From positions 1 to 7,619 of the forward strand of contig JAIRVA010000322.1 of NCBI GenBank assembly GCA_031254155.1: 7,619 nt of DNA, read 5' to 3'. A model generated the notes under the pieces. The model searched no databases. It worked only from the letters and a program-made list of their open reading frames with translations, and was not told the origin of the DNA. This document shows, piece after piece, positions 1-4,375 of this stretch. Made by a program: the position numbers and the translations under genes. Numbering within the stretch: position 1 is the first letter of the stretch; each line of letters starts with the position of its first letter. Source of the DNA: Propionibacteriaceae bacterium. Its GTDB lineage: Bacteria; Actinomycetota; Actinomycetes; Propionibacteriales; Propionibacteriaceae.

Positions 1-2
1 TC

Positions 3-32
3 AGATTCCGGGGGCCCCGGCCCCCGGAATCT
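3..32 (-). repeat. Strong GC-rich hairpin next to repeat copy A
   Basis: The 12-bp arms at 3-14 (AGATTCCGGGGG) and 21-32 are perfect inverse complements around a 6-nt loop (CCCCGG). It stands on the same side of core A as the 639-702 hairpin stands of core B, but its sequence is unrelated. It could be a terminator-like or structured-RNA element. The window edge prevents seeing any outer stem. Confidence 0.7.
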
Positions 33-42
33 TCCGGCGGTG

Positions 43-216
43 GGGTCCCCCCCGGCGGGCGCGGCCGATTCCGGGTCTGCCAGTCGGGTTTCGCGGTCGG
101 GTGCGGTTTGGTCCGGCCCCGGTTTTCTTGGGGCTGGCGGGCGGGACTGTACATTGTCGGCTTGGCCGTCTGTGCGCGCCGCATCGCGGCGAAAGTGGCT
201 GGCGTGCCCTGGCTGG
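43..216 (-). repeat. Repeat core, copy A (inverted relative to copy B)
   Basis: The minus-strand sequence of this stretch matches plus-strand 467-640. Two blocks are identical over 42 bp each: 48-89 pairs with 595-636, and 130-171 pairs with 512-553. Between and outside the blocks the copies differ by scattered substitutions and at least one indel in a C/A homopolymer stretch, so overall identity is roughly 85-90% by eye. Read on the minus strand, the core is followed by a separate strong hairpin at 32-3. The sharp alternation of perfect and diverged blocks suggests selection on parts of the element. Its class (REP or MITE-like repeat, structured RNA, or remnant of a larger element) cannot be told from one window. 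Confidence 0.85.
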
Positions 217-238
217 CGGGTCTGGTTTGCCCTTCTCC

Positions 239-301
239 GTCAACTGCCCAAGTTATGTCGGCTGATTCAGTGATTTGGATGACACAACTTGGGCAGTTGA
301 C
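239..301. repeat. Perfect 16-bp inverted repeat with inner extension
   Basis: Arms 239-254 (GTCAACTGCCCAAGTT) and 286-301 are perfect inverse complements. After one mismatched pair, four more base pairs (TGTC 256-259 with GACA 281-284) extend the dyad, leaving about 21 nt in the centre. Each arm contains the motif TGCCCAAGTTNTGNC, which occurs a third time at 339-353. The region is less GC-rich than its flanks. It could be a paired protein-binding site (repressor, recombinase or transposase) or a transcribed hairpin. No adjacent gene for a cognate protein is visible. Confidence 0.7.
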
Positions 302-338
302 TGGCGGACGACCTCGACGACCTCGACGCTCGGCGTCG

Positions 339-353
339 TGCCCAAGTTTTGAC
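339..353 (+). repeat. Third copy of the TGCCCAAGTTNTGNC motif
   Basis: TGCCCAAGTT at 339-348 is followed by TTGAC, matching the half-sites of the 239-301 inverted repeat (245-259 on plus, 295-281 on minus). It lies just after a 9-bp tandem repeat (GACGACCTC, 307-315 and 316-324) and a small hairpin (324-329 with 333-338). Three copies within about 110 bp suggest a binding-site cluster, but the function is unknown. Confidence 0.5.
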
Positions 354-397
354 CAGACCACCCGAGACCTCTCCCGAGCCTCACCCTGTTCCCCGTC

Positions 398-437
398 TCA
401 CCTTGTCAACGGGAGAGCCACGTGGTCGGCGGTCCCG
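398..437 (+). repeat. Diverged direct repeat, left copy
   Basis: It begins TCACCTTGTCAA and ends in a GGTCCC-type block. It aligns with 772-812 at about 80% identity by eye (first 12 bases identical, one gap near the end). The pair brackets repeat core B and its hairpin, so they may be remnants of element ends or of a tandem duplication. Confidence 0.5.
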
Positions 438-466
438 ATGGCCCGGCCCGGCCGGGCCACGGGACA

Positions 467-640
467 CCAGCCAAGGCACGCCAGCCACTTTCTTCCCCAT
501 GCGGCGCGTAAAGACGGCCAAGCCGACAATGTACAGTCCCGCCCGCCAGCCCCCCAAAAAACCCGGGGCGAGACAACCCGCACCCGACAGCAAGACCCGA
601 CTGGCAGACCCGGAATCGGCCGCGCCCGCCGGGGGGCACC
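467..640 (+). repeat. Repeat core, copy B
   Basis: This is the partner of copy A in inverted orientation, about 250 bp away. The perfectly conserved 42-bp blocks lie at 512-553 and 595-636, and the linker between them (554-594) is the variable part. The copy is preceded by a 14-bp perfect GC palindrome (445-458) and followed directly by a three-tier stem-loop (639-702). Diverged direct repeats at 398-437 and 772-812 bracket the whole unit. Translated frames of the two copies agree only in pieces because of the homopolymer indel, which argues against a conserved protein. Confidence 0.85.
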
Positions 641-702
641 CATGCCCGCAGGATTGTCCGGGGACCAGAGGTCCCCGAAAAGACAATCCGAGGACGCATG
701 GG
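639..702 (+). repeat. Three-tier stem-loop next to repeat copy B
   Basis: Three nested pairings are visible. An outer stem joins 639-645 (CCCATGC) to 696-702, a middle stem joins 651-658 (GGATTGTC) to 682-689, and an inner stem joins 659-665 (CGGGGAC) to 671-677 around the loop CAGAG. An AAAA bulge (678-681) lies between inner and middle stems. This layered architecture is more elaborate than a usual intrinsic terminator and has no T-tract, so a structured RNA or a REP-type repeat fits better. The strand of transcription is unknown. Confidence 0.6.
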
Positions 703-771
703 GAGGCCCCGGCGAGGCAGGCCAGACCCGCCGACCCACCAGACCAACCACGTGGCCCTGGGTCGCTCATA

Positions 772-812
772 TCACCTTGTCAAAGGAAGATCCACCAGAT
801 CGGTGGTCCCCG
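772..812 (+). repeat. Diverged direct repeat, right copy
   Basis: This is the partner of 398-437. It also contains a short dyad, CCACC (792-796) and GGTGG (802-806) around AGATC. Read on the minus strand just past the alr stop, that dyad is followed by a T-rich ATCTTCCTTT, so it might act as a weak terminator for alr. The 5-bp stem is too short to be confident. Confidence 0.45.
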
Positions 813-827
813 TACCCCCCAACGTGT

Positions 828-1976
828 CTACCCGATGTACACCCGCGGCACCCGGTCGGCGATACCGCACAGGATCTCGTAGCTCACCGTCCCGGCAAGC
901 TGCCCGAGATCATCGGCCCCGATAGACTCGCTGCCGTCGCGCCCGATGAGGGTCACCTGCTCGCCAATGTCGACCACCGACTCGGGTCCCAGGTCGACCA
1001 GACAATGGTCCATGGTGATGGCCCCGACCTGTGGGTACCGTCGTCCGCCGATCTCGACCGCCGCGCGGTTGGACAGCCGCCAGGCGTACCCGTCGCCGTA
1101 CCCCACCGGGATCGTCGCCACCCGCGTGTCCCGCGGCGCGACCCACGTCCGTCCGGCGCTCACCGTCTCGCCCGCGCGGACGGTCTTGACAAACGACACG
1201 TGGCTGATCAGCGACAACACCGGGTCGACGTGGACCGGTACCTCGCCCGACTGGGGGTACCCGTACGCCAGGATCCCCGGGCGGACCATGTCGTACCACG
1301 CCGCCGGGTGCCGCTCGACCGCCGCGGAATTCGCGGCGTGCTTCAGCTCGATACCGCGCCCGAGCGCGTCCTCGATGCCGGCCAGCGCGTCGTCGAACTG
1401 GGCGATCTGGCGGGCGGTGAAGTCGTCCTCGGCCGGATCCTCGGCGGCGGCGAAGTGGGTGAACACGCCCTCCAACTGGAGGTACGGCGCCTCCTCCGTC
1501 AGCTGCGCCAACTTGGCCGCGAGCAGCGGGGGGCAGCCGGTCCGCCGCATCCCGGTGTCGACCTTGAGATGGACCGCCGTCGGTTTGCCGAGCGTCTCGG
1601 CCGCCGCGCTGGCCGCCCAGATCGTGACCGGGTCGACGACCGTGAGGGTGAGCCCAGCTTCGATTGCCCTTGTCAACTCGTGGTTTTGCGCCTGGGAGAG
1701 TTTAAGTACGGGGGTGGTCACCCCCGCCGAACGTAGTCGTACCCCCTCCTCCACCGTCGCGACGCCGAACCAGTCCACCGCCGACCGCTCCGCTAAAAAC
1801 CGGGCGAGGGGCGCCGTCACCGCGCCGGAGCGGGACTGCTCGGTGAGACCATGGCCGTACGCATTCGCCTTGACCGGCAGCAGGAGCTTGCGGAACTCGA
1901 CCTGGCGCCGGATCGCGTCCAGATTCTGCTCCAACGCCCCCAGATCGACCTGCGCGTAGGTCTCAAAGCCGTCCAT
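828..1976 (-). CDS. alr: Alanine racemase family PLP enzyme with catalytic Tyr replaced by Ala
   Basis: The 382-aa product has the full fold-type III alanine racemase layout, an N-terminal TIM barrel and a C-terminal beta domain. The family makes D-alanine for peptidoglycan from L-alanine in the cytoplasm. Visible landmarks are the PLP lysine K36 in PVKANAYGHG, the carbamylated-lysine region K138-VDTGM with R145, H174 in FTHFA, N216 in HAANSAA, R232 in VRPGI, Y293 in GYGDG, M322-D323 and Y366 in SYEIL. The second catalytic base, Tyr of the VSYG motif (Tyr265 in the Geobacillus enzyme), is A274 in VSAGRTW (codon GCC at 1157-1155). The distance to Y293 matches the family (19 residues), so the alignment is firm. 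I chose ATG at 1976 because GAGGAG lies 6 nt upstream; an in-frame GTG at 2003 lacks this. The gene is divergent from the rhomboid gene. Family membership is sure; racemase activity is doubtful. Confidence 0.93.
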   Translation of the reverse strand: MDGFETYAQVDLGALEQNLDAIRRQVEFRKLLLPVKANAYGHGLTEQSRSGAVTAPLARFLAERSAVDWFGVATVEEGVRLRSAGVTTPVLKLSQAQNHELTRAIEAGLTLTVVDPVTIWAASAAAETLGKPTAVHLKVDTGMRRTGCPPLLAAKLAQLTEEAPYLQLEGVFTHFAAAEDPAEDDFTARQIAQFDDALAGIEDALGRGIELKHAANSAAVERHPAAWYDMVRPGILAYGYPQSGEVPVHVDPVLSLISHVSFVKTVRAGETVSAGRTWVAPRDTRVATIPVGYGDGYAWRLSNRAAVEIGGRRYPQVGAITMDHCLVDLGPESVVDIGEQVTLIGRDGSESIGADDLGQLAGTVSYEILCGIADRVPRVYIG

Positions 1977-2058
1977 GGTACGCTCCTCGCTACGCTGATT
2001 CACACCTCCGGTGGTGCCCTCCGCCTCATTCTAGTGGGTTCACCGTACACTGGAAGGC
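1977..2058. promoter_or_regulatory. Divergent alr / rhomboid promoter region
   Basis: For alr (minus strand), a -10-like TAGAAT reads from 2033 to 2028, with a weak -35 about 16 nt upstream, a leader of roughly 45 nt and the Shine-Dalgarno GAGGAG at 1988-1983. For the rhomboid gene (plus strand), TACACT at 2046-2051 stands exactly 7 nt before the GTG at 2059. That predicts a transcript starting at or beside the start codon, i.e. leaderless, which would explain why the only purine-rich stretch (GGAAGG) is too close to serve as a ribosome site. The two promoters overlap, so they may interfere. No good -35 is visible for either. Confidence 0.5.
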
Positions 2059-2991
2059 GTGACTGAAACGCCTGCCCCGGGGTGCTACCGCCATCCGAAC
2101 CGCCCGACCCAGATCACGTGCCGCCGCTGCGGGCGCCCGATCTGCGGCGAGTGCATGGTCCCGGCAGCGGTCGGCTTCCAGTGCCCGGAGTGCGTCCGCG
2201 CCGGTACGCGGGCGACCAGGCAGAACCAGGGGCCGTACGGCGGGGCCCAGAGCCGCAACCCCCGCCAGACCTCCATCATCCTGATCGTGGTGAACGCCAT
2301 CGTGTGGGCGGTCCTGCAGGTCGCGCAGTTGGCGGGACTCCAGTACCGCATCGTCTGGTTCCTCGGCCTGCTCCCGCGCGGGGTGTGCAGTTCGGTGACG
2401 GAGCCGGGTAGCTACTGGCCGGCCGTGTCGAAGGTGCTGTGCCGCGCGAACGCGGGCGGTACGTGGATCCCGGGCGTGGTCGACGGCGCCTGGTGGCAGG
2501 TGTTCACGTCGATCTTCACCCACGTCTCGATCCTGCACATCGCCATGAACTGCCTGACGCTGTGGTTCCTCGGCCCGCCGCTCGAATCGTGGCTCGGCCG
2601 GACGCGGTTTCTCACGACGTACCTTGTCGCCGGCCTGTTCGGCTCGCTCGCCGTCTACTGCCTGAGCGCCGAGCAGTCGCTGTCGTACGGCGGTTCGGGC
2701 TCGCTCTTCGGTCTCATGGGCGCCCTGCTCATCATCCTGTGGCGGCAGAAGGCGGATGTACGACAGTTGTTGTTGTGGCTGGGTCTCAACATCGTGGTGA
2801 CCTTCGTGGGCGCGTCGATTTCGTGGCAGGCCCACATGGGCGGCCTTGTCGGCGGGGTGTTGCTGGCGGGCGTGTGGGTGTTCGTACCGTCGTCGGCGCA
2901 CCGGGACCGCGTGCAGTGGGGGCTGGTCGGGGTACTGGGCGTCGTGCTCGTCGTCGGCTTCGCCGCCCGGACCCTGGTCCTCCTCGGTTGA
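2059..2991 (+). CDS. Rhomboid family intramembrane serine protease with N-terminal zinc-binding segment
   Basis: The 310-aa product is a membrane protease of the GlpG/rhomboid family, which cleaves transmembrane segments inside the bilayer. Residues 9-45 hold paired Cys/His ligands (CYRH, CRRC, CGEC, CPEC) like a B-box zinc finger, facing the cytoplasm by inference. A linker leads to about six or seven hydrophobic segments (roughly 73-93, 147-171, 186-204, 214-229, 237-252, 262-277, 286-308). The catalytic Ser is S213 in YGGSGSLFGLMGA, the His is H259 in WQAHMGG, and H160/N164 in LHIAMN form the oxyanion-side motif, so it looks active. A stretch at about 101-146 with two Cys (C110, C128) forms the large loop after the first membrane helix. 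The substrate is not deducible. The gene runs head-on to a fork leaving oriC and convergent to the dciA side. A start at GTG 2059 fits the leaderless promoter. Confidence 0.93.
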   Translation: MTETPAPGCYRHPNRPTQITCRRCGRPICGECMVPAAVGFQCPECVRAGTRATRQNQGPYGGAQSRNPRQTSIILIVVNAIVWAVLQVAQLAGLQYRIVWFLGLLPRGVCSSVTEPGSYWPAVSKVLCRANAGGTWIPGVVDGAWWQVFTSIFTHVSILHIAMNCLTLWFLGPPLESWLGRTRFLTTYLVAGLFGSLAVYCLSAEQSLSYGGSGSLFGLMGALLIILWRQKADVRQLLLWLGLNIVVTFVGASISWQAHMGGLVGGVLLAGVWVFVPSSAHRDRVQWGLVGVLGVVLVVGFAARTLVLLG

Positions 2992-3377
2992 GGGCACGCT
3001 CGGCGCGGATCAGTCCTGCCCTGACGTTGTCGTACCTCCCGGCCTACGAAACTTTCACACGTAGTTGGTCGCTGAACGGATGACCGCTTGCTGACAGAGC
3101 GAATGCACGTTATTCTATTTTTGAGGGCGGGGAAGTACTTGATCAGCCATAAGTTCCATAACTTCCTCCGTGTGATCTCTGGGTGTGCGTCGGGGGGCGC
3201 GACACACAGGGTTGTTGAAAAGGTACAACTACGCTCTCCAGCTGGGGTCTGCTCGAAACGATTTCATAATCGGGGGGTCGGGCAGGCGCCCAGCGCCCCA
3301 TTTGTGGGGGGAATCCGGTGAAGAGAGAGTACGGGCATGTCTAGAGAGGTGCTGGTCTACGCTGGGCCGTCGGCCGG
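2992..3377. other. 386-nt intergenic region upstream of the ATL gene
   Basis: No convincing gene is visible, though a 77-codon TTG-started frame (3088-3321) is open. The sequence is more AT-rich than its surroundings. It contains a promoter-like pair (3088-3116) and several small dyads: CTACG/CGTAG around 3043-3063, AAGTT-CCAT-AACTT near 3150, a bulged GTGTG/CACAC hairpin near 3182-3208, CGATT-TCAT-AATCG at 3259-3272, and CCCCA-TTTG-TGGGG at 3296-3309. If transcription starts near 3123, the ATL mRNA has a leader of about 250 nt, long enough for regulation by RNA structure. I recognise no known riboswitch. Confidence 0.5.
3088..3116 (+). promoter_or_regulatory. Candidate sigma70-type promoter for the ATL gene
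   Basis: TTGCTG (3088-3093) and TATTCT (3111-3116) are separated by exactly 17 nt. The predicted start is around 3123, in an AT-rich patch that is unusual for this window. It would read toward the ATL gene through a long leader. The call rests on motif match only. Confidence 0.4.
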
Positions 3378-3402
3378 GTGGACGGATGGCAGCCCATGGT
3401 AG
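3337..3402 (+). CDS. Possible 21-aa leader peptide overlapping the ATL start
   Basis: ATG at 3337, preceded by a purine-rich AGAGAGAG (3322-3329) at 7-nt spacing, opens a 21-codon frame ending in TAG at 3400-3402. This frame has the best ribosome-site candidate in the area, and its stop overlaps the internal ATL ATG at 3396 (ATGGTAG), a layout typical of translational coupling. The peptide starts MSREVLVYAG and matches no family I know. It could equally be a chance frame, so confidence is low. Confidence 0.25.
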   Translation: MSREVLVYAGPSAGWTDGSPW

Positions 3403-3707
3403 ATCAGGGGGTCCCCAGCCTGCGGGACCGGGTCTGGGAAATGGTGGCGGACATCCCGCCGGGCCGCGTGATGACGTACGGCGATATCGCGGCAGCGTGT
3501 GGGTACCCCGGGGCGGCCCGCGGCGTGGGCAACATCGCCCGTCTGGGCGGCCGTGGGTTGCCCTGGCACCGGGTGGTCAGGGCCGGCGGTCGTCTGGCCG
3601 ACGTCGGTGACGAGAGGTGGCAAGCCGACGCGCTGGCCGCCGAAGGCGTGACCGTCCGGGCGGGCCGGATCCTCAACTTCTCTGCCGTCGCCTGGTATCC
3701 CGACTGA
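3378..3707 (+). CDS. Alkyltransferase-like (ATL) DNA repair protein, MGMT fold
   Basis: The 109-aa product matches the C-terminal DNA-binding domain of O6-alkylguanine-DNA alkyltransferases. Visible motifs are RVMTYGDIA (residues 30-38, including the Tyr used to flip the base), the helix-turn-helix segment with R48 in GAARGVGN, and PWHRV at 62-66. True alkyltransferases have the acceptor Cys in PCHRV; here it is W63, as in ATL proteins. Those cannot remove the alkyl group but bind O6-alkylguanine and hand it to nucleotide excision repair. The length fits stand-alone ATLs. The start is uncertain: GTG at 3378 or ATG at 3396 (103 aa), neither with a clear ribosome site. The upstream short frame at 3337-3402 may drive translation by coupling. 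The gene is convergent with dciA. Confidence 0.9.
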   Translation: MDGWQPMVDQGVPSLRDRVWEMVADIPPGRVMTYGDIAAACGYPGAARGVGNIARLGGRGLPWHRVVRAGGRLADVGDERWQADALAAEGVTVRAGRILNFSAVAWYPD

Positions 3708-3725
3708 CCCCCGCTGCCCAGTCGG
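3700..3725. terminator. Hairpin at the ATL stop codon
   Basis: CCGACTG (3700-3706) pairs with CAGTCGG (3719-3725) over a 12-nt loop. It spans the TGA of the ATL gene and is followed by three TCGG units (3722-3733), with no T-tract. It is a weak terminator candidate. Confidence 0.3.
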
Positions 3726-3755
3726 TCGGTCGGCGCCACCCCCTCCCGCCGCGTT

Positions 3756-3804
3756 AGTATGAAAACGGCGACTTTGGGGCCGCTTTTCGGCGCGTTTTCA
3801 TACT
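3756..3804. repeat. 49-bp element with perfect 12-bp inverted ends
   Basis: AGTATGAAAACG (3756-3767) and its exact inverse complement (3793-3804) enclose a 25-nt GC-rich centre. It sits between the convergent ATL and dciA genes, so a bidirectional terminator is possible. The well-defined ends, with AT-rich termini unlike the surrounding DNA, also suit a small dispersed palindromic repeat. Confidence 0.6.
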
Positions 3805-3808
3805 TTCG

Positions 3809-3848
3809 CGGGAAGAGACCAGCCACGCCGGGAAGAGACCGGCCACAG
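3809..3848. repeat. Two tandem 20-bp repeats next to the 49-bp element
   Basis: CGGGAAGAGACCAGCCAC (3809-3826) recurs at 3829-3846 with one A-to-G change, a 20-bp period. The array ends just before the dciA stop (3859-3857). Its origin may be replication slippage, or it may be part of the same repeat element. Confidence 0.65.
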
Positions 3849-3856
3849 CTGATGGG

Positions 3857-4375
3857 TTAGCCGTAGGTGTCACGGGGGCCGCGGCCCGGCACCGAGCGGA
3901 GACCCTTCTTCCACGACGGGGGTTCGGGGCCGCGGATCTGCAGCCGGGTCACCGTACCCGCACCTAGGATCGCGTTCAGCCGCGCCACGAGTTGGGGGGC
4001 CATGGTCCGCAGCGACGTCGCCCACGTGGTCGATTCCGCGCGGACCGTCAGGACGCCCGCCTCCCACTTCTCCGGCTGGGTGTGGGCGGCGTTGACATCG
4101 CCGACAAATTCGGCCCAACGGGGCATGAGCGAAGCAACCGACACGTGCTTCTGCCAGCCGCGCCGGGCCAGGATGTGCTCCAGGACGACCCCCGCCGGCT
4201 GGGGGTCCCGCGTCGACGGACCGGCCCCTGACCAGGGGATATCCTCCGGGTCCGGTGCTTCCCGCCGCTTCCGCCGCTTGACCGGGGCCGCCCCGCGCGC
4301 CGCCGCGGCGATCCGCTCGGCGACGTCGGTACCGGTCGGGTCGTGCGGCGGTCGGTACGCTCCGTCCTCGGTCAT
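3857..4375 (-). CDS. dciA: DciA family (DUF721) protein, probable replicative helicase loader
   Basis: The 172-aa product has a basic, proline-rich and probably disordered N-terminus (about 1-58, with RRKR near 34-37) and a C-terminal DUF721/DciA domain (about 62-150). That domain shows LEHILARRGW, W87-AEFVGD, HTQP, LTVRAESTTWATSLR and the lnaiLGagtVtrLqIRGP pattern. DciA assists loading of the replicative helicase DnaB in bacteria without DnaC or DnaI; this is known from other species and inferred here. The start ATG (4375) overlaps the recF stop as ATGA, so translation is probably coupled to recF. A longer in-frame opening upstream only shadows recF. gyrB, a common downstream neighbour, is absent; repeats and the convergent ATL gene follow instead. 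Confidence 0.87.
   Translation of the reverse strand: MTEDGAYRPPHDPTGTDVAERIAAAARGAAPVKRRKRREAPDPEDIPWSGAGPSTRDPQPAGVVLEHILARRGWQKHVSVASLMPRWAEFVGDVNAAHTQPEKWEAGVLTVRAESTTWATSLRTMAPQLVARLNAILGAGTVTRLQIRGPEPPSWKKGLRSVPGRGPRDTYG

Larger units (their letters stand above)
1..827. other. Gene-free repeat region downstream of alr
   Basis: I see no convincing gene in these 827 nt. Open frames exist on both strands, as expected at this G+C, but none resembles a known family, and the two repeat copies differ by an indel in a homopolymer stretch that would shift any shared frame. The stretch holds inverted copies of a core sequence (about 43-216 and 467-640), a hairpin beside each copy (3-32 and 639-702), a long inverted repeat (239-301) with a related third motif (339-353), a 9-bp tandem repeat (307-324), a 14-bp perfect palindrome (445-458) and a pair of diverged direct repeats (398-437 and 772-812). 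Taken together this looks like a mobile-element or dispersed-repeat landing zone, or a locus for structured RNA. The left side is cut by the window edge. Confidence 0.7.

Noticed and set aside
239..353. CRISPR-like array
   Set aside because: Only three motif copies, one inverted, with unequal spacing and no cas genes in view.
381..770. Overlapping 113-129-codon frames on the minus strand in the repeat region, with a similar frame at 40-273
   Set aside because: The two repeat copies give partly similar peptides, but an indel shifts the frame between them and several overlapping frames are equally open. DNA-level repeat conservation explains the likeness.
108..1736. 542-codon open frame on the plus strand
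   Set aside because: It runs antisense through most of alr and through non-coding repeats. Its composition is Arg/Pro-rich shadow-type, and no family motif is visible. Long spurious frames are normal at this G+C.
2026..2997. 323-codon minus-strand frame
   Set aside because: It is the antisense shadow of the rhomboid gene, rich in His/Arg/Ala with no domain.
3088..3321. 77-codon TTG-started frame before the ATL gene
   Set aside because: No ribosome site, no recognisable motif, and it overlaps the predicted -35 element.
3559..3581. The ATL gene as a true O6-methylguanine-DNA methyltransferase
   Set aside because: The acceptor cysteine of PCHRV is Trp (PWHRV), so alkyl transfer is not expected.
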